Origin: Bacteroidales bacterium
Lineage (GTDB): Bacteria > Bacteroidota > Bacteroidia > Bacteroidales > GCA-2748055
Direction of reading: 5' to 3'
DNA: 64,000 bases
Assembly (NCBI GenBank): GCA_029210725.1
Contig: JARGFM010000001.1
Coordinates: 1-64,000, forward strand
Positions 53,047 to 61,900 of this stretch are shown here, piece by piece. A model generated the notes under the pieces. It saw only the letters and a program-made list of their open reading frames with translations, made no database searches and was not told where the DNA came from. Numbering within the stretch: the first letter of the stretch is position 1; each line of letters opens with the position of its first letter. A program made the translations under genes and the position numbers.

Positions 53047-53440
53047 ATTCTTTAAAGCTGTGCGCTATTTTATTCGTTCTAATTGGAACGAAAAAAGAGA
53101 GGTTTTTTTGATCATTATGATGTCAGCTAAAATCGCTTTGATGGTCAACTTTATCCCTCTTCGACACTATTATTCTAAATATTTTACCACAACCCAACAA
53201 ATGCACCAAGATTTGCAACTGTATAAGAGAAAAATTTGTCTTGTGAAAAAAATATTGAACCATCTCCCCTGGAAAGTATCTTGCCTTACAGAAAGCCTAA
53301 TTGTAAAACGCTATATTTATAAGCAATTTGGAGTAGATTTAATTATTTCAGTTGGCATTAGTAAATCAAGTGAACTAAAGGCGCACGCTTGGTACGGTAA
53401 AACAGTTACAAATGAATTTGTTAATATAGTAATACCATGA
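53039..53440 (+). CDS. Lasso peptide leader protease (B2, transglutaminase-like)
   Basis: A 133-residue protein of the lasso B2 family (transglutaminase-like cysteine protease). Cys82 in VSCLTESLIVKRY and His117 in KAHAWYG are the catalytic pair. The usual third residue, an Asp in the HAWVEVDG-type segment, is not obvious here (HAWYGKTVTNE). The N-terminal half is helical and hydrophobic near residues 22-40. The enzyme would remove the precursor leader. Its stop overlaps the precursor ATG (ATGA). Confidence 0.86.
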   Translation: MNKFFKAVRYFIRSNWNEKREVFLIIMMSAKIALMVNFIPLRHYYSKYFTTTQQMHQDLQLYKRKICLVKKILNHLPWKVSCLTESLIVKRYIYKQFGVDLIISVGISKSSELKAHAWYGKTVTNEFVNIVIP

Positions 53441-53571
53441 TAAAAAAGGAATTTAGTAAAAAGCTTTGGACTAAACCTAGAATTAAAAGCCTGAAATTTA
53501 ACAAAACTATGGGCGGAATGGTGGGAGGCATATCTGAAAGTCATTATGCTTCGCCTGGGGAGCCATCTTAA
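53437..53571 (+). CDS. Lasso peptide precursor (A)
   Basis: A 44-residue peptide gene, too short for most gene callers. The leader, residues 1-25, has the RRE-binding pattern (W-x-x-P-x-x-x-L in LWTKPRIKSL) and ends NKTM, with Thr at -2, the hallmark of lasso leaders. The predicted core is GGMVGGISESHYASPGEPS (residues 26-44): Gly1 and Glu9 would form a nine-residue macrolactam ring, leaving a ten-residue tail HY...PS with a C-terminal Ser. The ATG overlaps the B2 stop. Alternative cleavage after the next Gly would give an eight-residue ring but moves Thr to -3. Bulky plugs His11 and Tyr12 are right behind the ring. Confidence 0.88.
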   Translation: MIKKEFSKKLWTKPRIKSLKFNKTMGGMVGGISESHYASPGEPS

Positions 53572-53581
53572 ATATAGCATT

Positions 53582-55771
53582 ATGAAAAACTTCATCATTT
53601 CAGTTCTTTTGGCAGTTACTTCATTCACAAATGTCCTTTCTCAATCTTGGGTCACTTCTAGTCAAATATCAAGTACAAATGACATAGTCGTTATTCAATC
53701 AACAATTAATAACGTTGGAGAGGTAATTGTTTTTGGATATTTTCTTGGTACATTGACTTCTAATAACGGTCAATCAATAGACTCTTATGGAGATCGCGAT
53801 TATTTTCTGATTAAGTTTAACACAGATGGAGGAGTTGTATGGATGAAGGCAATCGGAAGTGAACTAAGAGAATACCTTTCTGGTGGAGTTGGGATTGATC
53901 AAGATAACAATATTTATGTTTCAGGAGGCTTTCAAAGCTATTTGAAATACTCGGATTCTGATTCGATTCAGAGCACAGGGGTATATGATGCATTTATTGT
54001 TAAGTATGACGATTCTGGTAATGCCCTTTGGGCTAGGAATTGTGGGGCTGGAGCATTATTTCAAGGAACAACAGCCTTAGAAGTAAGCCCAACAGGTAAT
54101 TTACTAATATCAGGAATATTTATAGATAGTATTAATATACAAAATATTTATTCTTTATATACAGGCGACACTAGTGCTGATTATTTCTATGCAGAACTTA
54201 GCCCCATTGATGGGACAGTTCAATGGATTGAGCATATTCGTTCATTAAATCTGAAAAATGGGGCAATTTGGGATATTGCTAGAAGCCCGGAATCTTATGC
54301 TATGGCTGGATTCTTTTATGATTCCATTGGTTTCACAACGGATACCATAGCTCCATATAATGATAATCAGGATGTTCACCTCATTTCTACAGATCATTTA
54401 GGAAATATAAACTGGGTTCGAAAAATCAGTGGTAATGCTAGAGATTTAAGCTATTCTGTTGTTTTTGATGATGAAAATAATATTTACATAGCAGGGTATT
54501 ATAATAGCGATACCTTAAGCTTTTTCACATCTTCCGAAGATAGTGTGACAGTTTACGAAAATAATGGAACCTATGATCTTTTTATTGCTAAATATCTATC
54601 AAGTGGAAGTCTTGATTGGTATAAAGTGATGGGAAGTAACGGAGAAGATAAAGTTTTTGATATAGAGTTTTTTGATGATAAAATATATCTATCCGGATAT
54701 TTTTCTGACACCTTAAATTGGGGAGGAATTAATCTTATTTCGGAAGGTATCGGTGATAGAGATATGTTTACGGGAGCATTAGATAAGGATGGGAATTATA
54801 GGGATGCCAATTCGTACCATGGAAGGAATAATAGTTCGGATGAAGCCTGGAGCATATTTAAAAACGTAGATGAATTATTTACTGTAATGAGATCAAACTC
54901 TGATATGATGATACTTGGAGATAGTATCTATACTGCCGATAAAACAACATTTGGGATGTATATAGGGGTAATTGGCTGCCTCCCCATCTCTGTCGACCAA
55001 ACCATTCCGAGAAATGTTGCAGGTTGCTATGGCGATTCAACCGGATCCATACAGGTAGTGGCTTCAGGTGGATTTGGATCACCGTGGCAATATTCCATCG
55101 ATAACGGATTAAACTACTCAACCGTAGCTTATTATGATGAGCTTCCGGCAGGGGACTACCAGGTGGTGGTAATTGATGCTGAAAACTGTGCGGAAGTAGG
55201 TCCTTTGGTTACACTGACACAGCCTGATACGCTGCTTGCACAGTTTGTTTCGAAGGATGATATTCTTCATCATACAGACTGGAGGGGGGATGTGGATATT
55301 ACGGATGGATCGCTGGTGGTTTCGGCTACCGGGGGAACGGGTCCGTATACCTTTCAATTAATCCCCGGCGGGAGTCCCCAGGCACTGGGCACCTACACGT
55401 TTACCTATGCAGATTCGGGTAAGTATGTGGTTGCAGTGAACGACATTAATGGCTGTGGTCCATCGGAAACGGATACCATCGAGATCAATGTAATACGCAC
55501 CAGTGCTGTGGGAGTGGATGATTTTGAAGGGGCCGGGGTAAAAATTTATCCCAATCCTACGGCTGGGATCCTGACCCTTGAGATGCCCTTTGAGGGTGGT
55601 GTGTGTGACATGGAGGTGCTGAATATGACCGGGCAGGTGGTTCTGAAACGCCAGGTTTACCCGTCCGGAGGTATCATCAACGAAACCCTGGACCTGTCGG
55701 ACAAGGCCAAAGGCCTGTACATGCTAAAGATCAACGGAGAAGCTCTCCGTTCGGCCATTATGGTGAAATAA
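53582..55771 (+). CDS. T9SS-exported protein with SBBP-type beta-propeller repeats and SprB-like repeat
   Basis: A 729-residue secreted protein; ATG 53582 starts a signal peptide (MKNFIISVLLAVTSFTNVLS) and the longer upstream frame overlaps the precursor gene. Residues about 25-450 hold repeated SBBP-like blades (DNNIYVSGGF, ENNIYIAGYY, DDKIYLSGYF). An SprB-like repeat (CYGDSTGSIQVVASGGFGSP, about 490-545) and a second Ig-like repeat follow, then a T9SS type A sorting domain (KIYPNPTAGILTLEM). The gene starts 10 nt after the lasso precursor stop. The first 1.4 kb is AT-rich like the lasso genes; the last 0.8 kb, from about 54970, has host-like composition. Confidence 0.82.
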   Translation: MKNFIISVLLAVTSFTNVLSQSWVTSSQISSTNDIVVIQSTINNVGEVIVFGYFLGTLTSNNGQSIDSYGDRDYFLIKFNTDGGVVWMKAIGSELREYLSGGVGIDQDNNIYVSGGFQSYLKYSDSDSIQSTGVYDAFIVKYDDSGNALWARNCGAGALFQGTTALEVSPTGNLLISGIFIDSINIQNIYSLYTGDTSADYFYAELSPIDGTVQWIEHIRSLNLKNGAIWDIARSPESYAMAGFFYDSIGFTTDTIAPYNDNQDVHLISTDHLGNINWVRKISGNARDLSYSVVFDDENNIYIAGYYNSDTLSFFTSSEDSVTVYENNGTYDLFIAKYLSSGSLDWYKVMGSNGEDKVFDIEFFDDKIYLSGYFSDTLNWGGINLISEGIGDRDMFTGALDKDGNYRDANSYHGRNNSSDEAWSIFKNVDELFTVMRSNSDMMILGDSIYTADKTTFGMYIGVIGCLPISVDQTIPRNVAGCYGDSTGSIQVVASGGFGSPWQYSIDNGLNYSTVAYYDELPAGDYQVVVIDAENCAEVGPLVTLTQPDTLLAQFVSKDDILHHTDWRGDVDITDGSLVVSATGGTGPYTFQLIPGGSPQALGTYTFTYADSGKYVVAVNDINGCGPSETDTIEINVIRTSAVGVDDFEGAGVKIYPNPTAGILTLEMPFEGGVCDMEVLNMTGQVVLKRQVYPSGGIINETLDLSDKAKGLYMLKINGEALRSAIMVK

Positions 55772-55793
55772 AGCATATAATTAACAATAAGTT

Positions 55794-55837
55794 AAGGCCG
55801 TCTTTTTTGATATTGAAGACGGCCTTTTCTATTTTTA
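55794..55837 (+). terminator. Rho-independent terminator of the T9SS propeller gene
   Basis: A perfect 11-bp stem AAGGCCGTCTT (55794-55804) and AAGACGGCCTT (55816-55826) with TTCTATTTTT behind it. Confidence 0.9.
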
Positions 55838-55923
55838 CGTGCCTTATTCTATTAATTTGAGGTGGTGATTCAATTGAATAAGATTTTATTCTTCACTGCT
55901 TCGACTATTTATAATAGGCTTTG

Positions 55924-56012
55924 CTTATGTAATACTGTTGTTATATTAGCTGCCTATAAATATTTACGCAGTAAAGATTTTCAGCAGCGTTATAATAACA
56001 GTGTTGCGTAAG
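55924..56012. repeat. 89-bp element with imperfect terminal inverted repeats (MITE-like)
   Basis: The left end starts CTTATGTAATACTGTTGTTA and the right end, read on the minus strand, CTTACGCAACACTGTTATTA; 18 of 22 terminal positions agree. The interior (about 45 bp) is AT-rich and non-coding. The ends resemble insertion sequence termini, but I saw no target duplication. It lies 25 nt before purD. The rest of the 265-nt gap 55772-56036 holds the terminator and a small dyad GAATAA-4 nt-TTATTC near 55875. Confidence 0.45.
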
Positions 56013-56036
56013 AATATAATATTTAAACATTTAACC

Positions 56037-57305
56037 ATGAACATCTTGATCATTGGATCCGGGGGCAGGGAGCATGCCCTGGCCTGGAAAATGGCCCAGA
56101 GCCCGCAGCTCGACAAACTGTTTATTGCTCCCGGGAATGCAGGAACCGCCGGGCTGGGGACCAATGTACCCGTCGGGGTGGAGGATTTTGCGGGGATCAG
56201 GAAGCTGGTCCTCGAGGAGCGGATCGGCCTGGTGGTGGTGGGTCCCGAGGCACCGCTGGTGGCTGGTTTCACCGACTTTTTCAAGGCGGATCCGGATCTG
56301 CAGGATGTGGCCGTGGTCGGCCCCACCAGGGCAGGGGCCAGGCTGGAGGGGAGCAAGGATTTTGCCAAGATCTTTATGGAAGAGAACAAGATCCCTACCG
56401 GGCGATTCAGCACCTTTATCGAATATACGGTTTCCGAGGGGAAGGACTTCCTGGCCCGGCTGAAGCCCCCCTACGTGTTAAAGGCCGACGGACTGGCTGC
56501 CGGGAAAGGAGTACTGATCATTGATGAGCTGGAGGAGGCCCGGCAGGAGCTGGAAAACATGCTCAAGGGAAAATTCGGGAAAGCCTCCGAAAAGGTCGTC
56601 GTGGAGGAGCATCTTGCCGGCATCGAGCTTTCTGTATTCGTGCTGACCGACGGGGAGGGCTATGTGATCCTGCCCGAGGCCAAGGATTACAAACGAATCG
56701 GGGAAGGCGATACCGGGCTCAATACGGGAGGTATGGGCGCCATCTCTCCGGTGCCATTTGCCGACAGGGAGTTCCTCAAAAAAGTGGAAGAGCGTATCGT
56801 AAAACCAACGATCCGTGGACTGCGGGAGCGGAGGATCGATTACAAAGGATTTATCTTTATCGGCCTGATGAACCAAGAGGGTGATCCCTATGTGATTGAA
56901 TACAATGTACGTATGGGAGATCCCGAAGCGGAAGTGGTACTGCCCCGGATCAAAACCGACTTTGTGGAACTGATGAAAGCTACTGCCGATGGAAACTTAT
57001 CGGATATAAAGCTGGAACTGGACGATCGTACGGTAAGCACGGTGATGCTGGTTTCGGGGGGCTACCCGGGAGCTTATGAAAAGGGAAAGGAAATAACCGG
57101 ACTCGACCAGGTGGAAGAGAGTATGGTTTTCCATGCAGGTACTAAACCGGAGGGCGATAAAGTGGTGACCAGCGGAGGCCGCGTGATGGCAGTCAGTTCG
57201 TACGGGACAACCATGAAAGAGGCACTGGACCAGTCTTACAGGAATGCCGGAAAGATCGGCTTTGAAGGAAAGTATTACCGCAGCGATATCGGATTCGATT
57301 TATGA
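56037..57305 (+). CDS. purD: Phosphoribosylamine-glycine ligase
   Basis: A 422-residue ATP-grasp enzyme for step two of purine synthesis. The N-terminal MNILIIGSGGREHALAWKMA fixes the start at 56037. The ATP-grasp region contains YVLKADGLAAGKGVLI, and the later GEGDTGLNTGGMGAISPVP and EYNVRMGDPEAEVVLPRI motifs are diagnostic. It overlaps the next membrane protein gene by 4 bp. Confidence 0.96.
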   Translation: MNILIIGSGGREHALAWKMAQSPQLDKLFIAPGNAGTAGLGTNVPVGVEDFAGIRKLVLEERIGLVVVGPEAPLVAGFTDFFKADPDLQDVAVVGPTRAGARLEGSKDFAKIFMEENKIPTGRFSTFIEYTVSEGKDFLARLKPPYVLKADGLAAGKGVLIIDELEEARQELENMLKGKFGKASEKVVVEEHLAGIELSVFVLTDGEGYVILPEAKDYKRIGEGDTGLNTGGMGAISPVPFADREFLKKVEERIVKPTIRGLRERRIDYKGFIFIGLMNQEGDPYVIEYNVRMGDPEAEVVLPRIKTDFVELMKATADGNLSDIKLELDDRTVSTVMLVSGGYPGAYEKGKEITGLDQVEESMVFHAGTKPEGDKVVTSGGRVMAVSSYGTTMKEALDQSYRNAGKIGFEGKYYRSDIGFDL

Positions 57306-58300
57306 TTCTGCTGCGAATCTTTAAAAACAACCGCTTAACAGGAACAGTGGCCATTTTCCTGCTCCTGATTGCCATCTTTGTTCCCTCCTTCGTGGATCTC
57401 TTTCGTACAGGCGTATCCCGGGAGCTGATACCCCTGAGTGGCATGCCCTTTTACAAGCTGGTCTTTGGATCTATTCATAAAGTGCCGGTGCTGAGTCATC
57501 TCGTGGCCATGCTGCTCCTGTTGATGATCAGCTTTACGCTGATCCGGATCGGCATCCGCTACCCGTTGCTGCAACAGCGCTCACTGATGCCGGCCTTCTT
57601 TTTCATCCTGTTCGCCGCTTCCCTGCCGGCAGCCAGACAGGTAAGCCCGGCCCTGGTAGGCTCACTCTTCTATCTGATCTTCTATTCTGTTCTGTTTGAG
57701 GTACAGGAGGAAAAAGCGGATACACTATCGATTTTCGCGGCTTCTCTGATCCTGGTTCTGGGAAGTATGTTCTATCTGAAGCTGATCTGGTTTCTGCCCC
57801 TTATATGGATAAGCCTGTGGACCTTGCGTCCGGTGACCTGGAGGGAGCTTTTTTACCCGGTGGTGGCCTATGCGCTTTTAATTCTCATTCTGTTTACCTG
57901 GTTCTGGGGCATCCGGGATCAGGGAGCCGGTTTTGTGGATTTATTGCGGAAGAACTTCACCTTAAGCGGCAGCTTTCAGGCCTGGCATTATAGTGTTTAT
58001 TTGCTCTATGGCTTTTTTCTGATGCTGGTGGCGATAGCCAGCATCTTTATGGCATATCGCTTTCAGACAATGAAAACCGTGGCTCAGAATATTTACCAGG
58101 TCCTGTTTTACATGTTTCTGGGGGGGATCCTCTTTTTTCTGTTCATCGGCCGCTTCGATCCTTCCGCCCTGGTTTTCATTGCCTTCCCGGTCGCCTTTGT
58201 ACTCTCCAATTTCTTTCACCGGAAAAAGAATTCCTGGATCCACGAACTGGTCCTGTGGATCCTGCTGGGTCTCGTGGTTTATGTTCAATGGATGGTATGA
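57302..58300 (+). CDS. Polytopic membrane protein, DUF6427-like
   Basis: A 332-residue protein with about nine or ten hydrophobic helices and short loops. The pattern FYLKLIWFLPLIWISLWTLR followed by REL and the C-terminal LSNFFHRKKNSW matches the DUF6427-type family found next to purD or upp in Bacteroidota. Function unknown. It overlaps purD by 4 bp and converges with the deacetylase gene, overlapping 16 bp. Confidence 0.75.
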   Translation: MILLRIFKNNRLTGTVAIFLLLIAIFVPSFVDLFRTGVSRELIPLSGMPFYKLVFGSIHKVPVLSHLVAMLLLLMISFTLIRIGIRYPLLQQRSLMPAFFFILFAASLPAARQVSPALVGSLFYLIFYSVLFEVQEEKADTLSIFAASLILVLGSMFYLKLIWFLPLIWISLWTLRPVTWRELFYPVVAYALLILILFTWFWGIRDQGAGFVDLLRKNFTLSGSFQAWHYSVYLLYGFFLMLVAIASIFMAYRFQTMKTVAQNIYQVLFYMFLGGILFFLFIGRFDPSALVFIAFPVAFVLSNFFHRKKNSWIHELVLWILLGLVVYVQWMV

Positions 58301-58932
58301 TCCTCCCTGGGCAGACCGCTGCTGGGAATGGCCTTCATACGGTAACCCTCCTCCTTTAAAAACCCGAGGGTCCGGGGCAGGGCGTAATACAGGTTGTCTG
58401 CCGCTTTATCCGAATCGTGAAATACAATGATGGAGCCTGGTTTGACATGGCGGGTCACATTCTGAAGAACACGCTCCCCGCTGAGTCCGCTGTTATAGTC
58501 AATACTCAGCACATCCCACATGATAATATCATATTGCTCGAGCACCGCCTTTACCTGTCCCGGAAAGATCCGGCCATAAGGCGGACGGAACAATCTGGAA
58601 TCGATCATGTCCGAAGCCAGGCGGATATCGTCCATATAGCGCCTGACGCTGGAACGGAACCCCTTCAGGTGACTGTAGCTATGGTTGCCCACTGAATGGC
58701 CGCCGGCGAGGATCTGCCTGTAGAGTCCGGGGTGCTTATCCACGTTGCGGCCCAGGCAGAAAAAGGTCCCCTTTGCCCCGGCTTCATCCAGGCGGTCCAG
58801 CACCCAGGGGGTTACCACGGGAGTCGGACCATCGTCAAAAGTCAGGTACACCTCCCGGTGGTCGCCGGTAAGGTCCCAGGTCATCCGGTGCAAGGCACGG
58901 GTAAGCAAAGAAGGTGGCCTGACTATCAGCAT
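58285..58932 (-). CDS. Polysaccharide deacetylase (NodB homology domain)
   Basis: A 215-residue NodB-type deacetylase. All motifs are present: TFDDGPTP (metal and base Asp pair), HSVGNHSYSHL (metal His pair), RPPYG, WDVLSIDYN and the final IIVFHDS. A possible short N-terminal helix is present but no signal peptide. It would remove N- or O-acetyl groups from an envelope polysaccharide or peptidoglycan. The DUF2723 protein gene lies 32 bp away on its 5' side, same strand. Confidence 0.93.
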   Translation of the reverse strand: MLIVRPPSLLTRALHRMTWDLTGDHREVYLTFDDGPTPVVTPWVLDRLDEAGAKGTFFCLGRNVDKHPGLYRQILAGGHSVGNHSYSHLKGFRSSVRRYMDDIRLASDMIDSRLFRPPYGRIFPGQVKAVLEQYDIIMWDVLSIDYNSGLSGERVLQNVTRHVKPGSIIVFHDSDKAADNLYYALPRTLGFLKEEGYRMKAIPSSGLPREDHTIH

Positions 58933-58964
58933 ATTACTCTTTTAACGTAAAGAGTTTTAAAATG

Positions 58965-61900
58965 TTACCTGAAGAGCCTGTCGTACTCCTGTCCGTACCT
59001 GGAAAGCTTTTCTTCCAGGCGGCGCGAGGCTTCTATCTCGCCATATCCCAGACACATGCTGCGAAGCTGGTTGATATCCCTGACGGCAGCCAGGAAATCG
59101 TTGCCGGTCTTGGCAAAGCGGTACTTATTTTTCATGGACAACAGGACGTAGTAGTCGAGCTCCGATTCAAGCTTCTGCTCATACTTCTCAACCATCCTAT
59201 TGGCAGTAGCCGTATCTCCCACCCCAAAATATCCCTGGATGATGGGAGTGATCCCGGCATTGTAAGGGACATTTTCTTCCGGCATCCGTTGCATGCAACG
59301 GTCCAGAACTTCTTTGGCCTCGTCCGGCCTTCCCTCGTCCGTGAGGGCGCCGGCCAGGACCGAGAAGGCATAGCGGTAGTGAATGGTCATCCTCAGGTTG
59401 TTCTCATCCATATAAATCCCCGGGGTATCCAGTCCGCCCCAGTCAAACTCCTCCATCAGCTTTCGGTACATGTCATCCGTATCCACCTTGCCCAGGTAGT
59501 TCAGGTTACCGAACTCCACGGGGGCTACCCGGAGAGCCAGTCCTTCACGCACAAAGTAGGGATCCAGGTTCAGATAGTTGTCCGACGGTACGGTGGTGGA
59601 GAAATAGATGGGACGCTCCCAGTCGTTGGTTCCCAGCAGATCCATTACGGTAAGCAAATTCTTGTAAAGGACCTGGTCGGAAATACTGAAGCGTACCTGA
59701 TCCACCTGGTTCTCCCGGAATTTTTCGGGAACCACCCAGGGAGCCAGAGAGGCAGAATCGGCCGGAATCACAAATTTTTTGGCCGGAATAAAGTATTGTC
59801 CCTGCTGGAAGCGGGGATCATCGCCCAGCATAAAGGCAAAAGCCTCTTTCAGGGGGGCATAGTCGGCATCGATCCGCCTGATCATCGACTCCATCCGGGC
59901 AGTAAGCGCGTTCATCTCTCCCTTATCGAGCTGAATACGGCTGGCAATCTCCTCCGAATTAAACGTGCGCATATAACTGTAAAGGCGCAGGGGGTCCATA
60001 TTGTTTTCAAGCGCTTCTATAGCCTTGTAATCATTGGCATGATTCTGTTGCAGCAGGGAGCCCTCCAAGACTTCCAGCAGATCCGAATATATCCCCATGG
60101 TCTTCTCTTCATAGCTCTCCCTGTTGGCCTCATACTTTTCCTTGATCAGAACCCCGGCATTGTCGACCAGGTAGGCAAAGTCCCGTTCCCCCTGGACATA
60201 TTGCTCCCGGGTCATCGCAATGGGCAAGGCTTCAGTGTCGTAGAAGGTCTGCTTCATCTGCTCTATATACCAGTCCGCGGTCAGATAACTCAGGTTCACA
60301 ACGCGCACATCGGTACGCACCCCCTCCACCTCCTGGAGGTACCAGAGCGGGAAAGTATCGTTATCCCCGTTGGTGAACATGATCCCTCCCGGAAGACAGG
60401 AATTCAGGAAATTCCGTGCAAAGGCAGGGGCTGTATACCGGTCCGAACGATCGTGATCGTCCCAGTTCTCTTTGGCCATGATCCCGGGCACCAGGATCAG
60501 CGATGCGAGAACCAGCGCCGCCGCGCTTACCGCGGAGCGCTTTTTTCCGGAAGCCCACTCAATGAGTCCGGCCACTCCAATCCCGATCCAGATGGCAAAG
60601 GCATAAAACGAGGCCGCATAGGCATAATCCCGTTCCCTGGGCTGGATGGGATACTGGTTCAGATAAACCAGGATGGCAAATCCGGTCAGGACAAACAGCA
60701 AACCTACCACCCAGAAGTCTTTCTGGTGTTTCTTGTAATGGAAAAAAGCTCCGGCCAGTCCGAGCAGGAGCGGCAAAAGATAATATTTATTATTCCCCTT
60801 GTTATCCACAATATAGGACGGCAGATTCTCCTGGGGTCCCAGGCGGGCCTGGTCGATAAACTTGATCCCGCTGATCCAGTTCCCCTTGGTCAGCTCGCCG
60901 TGTCCCTGAATATCGTTCTGCCTCCCTGCAAAGTTCCACATGAAATAGCGCAGGTACATATAACCCACCTGGTACCGGAAGAAAAAGCGCATATTCTGTC
61001 CAAAACTGGGTCTTCCTATGGCCCTGTTGCGATCGTAGCTGTAGGTCCCAAACTGGTTCATCATCGGGTTTCCTTCGGCATCCCGTTGCACATCATAAAG
61101 ATCCGCCTCGCTCATTCCACCCCAGTAGATATACTCATTGGCGTGCCTGTCCTGGGTGCTCCACATCCTGGGGAACACCCCCTTGGCCGATTTATCATAA
61201 ACATACTCCCGGTTCTTATCCACCTGGAAATATTTATCCTCGCCCTTGTAATAGCTGGGTTTACTCTCTTTTATACTGGTGGGCCTGTGATTGAAATAGG
61301 CCCCATAAACCAGGGGATTGTCCCCATACTGGTCCCTGTTCAGATAATCGAGCAGTGAAAACACGGTATCGGGGTTACTTTCATCCAGGGGCGTATTGGC
61401 AGCAGAACGGATCACAATAATCGCATAGGAAGAATAACCGATAACGATCACGAACAGACCAAGCAGGACGGTGTTCCAGAGAACCTTTCCCTTCTTGTGG
61501 GTCAGGTAAATCCCGGCTATCAGTCCGCTAAAAAGCAACAGGACATATACCACAACCCCCGAATTGAAGGGCAATCCCAAACCATTTACAAACAGCAGCT
61601 CAAATTTACCGGCAATGGCGGTCAGGCCGGGGATAAGCATATAGTTAATCACACCCAGTATGCCTACCGAAACAGCCATGGCTGCAAGCACTCCTTTTGC
61701 AGTGGGGGTGTATTTCCTGAAATAGTAGACCATGATAATGGCCGGAATGGCCAGCAGGTTCAGCAGGTGCACCCCGATGGAGAGCCCCATCAGATAGGCA
61801 ATCAGGATCAGCCAGCGGTTGGCTCCGGGTTCGTCAGCCACGTTTTCCCACTTAAGGATGGCCCAGAATACCACGGCCGTAAAGAGCGAAGAGGTCGAGT

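Noticed and set aside
58962-61358. A 798-codon open frame on the plus strand
   Set aside because: It lies antisense to the DUF2723 gene, has a residue mix typical of reverse-strand codons (many His, Gly, Ile, Gln) and no recognisable domain. The minus-strand protein is clearly real.
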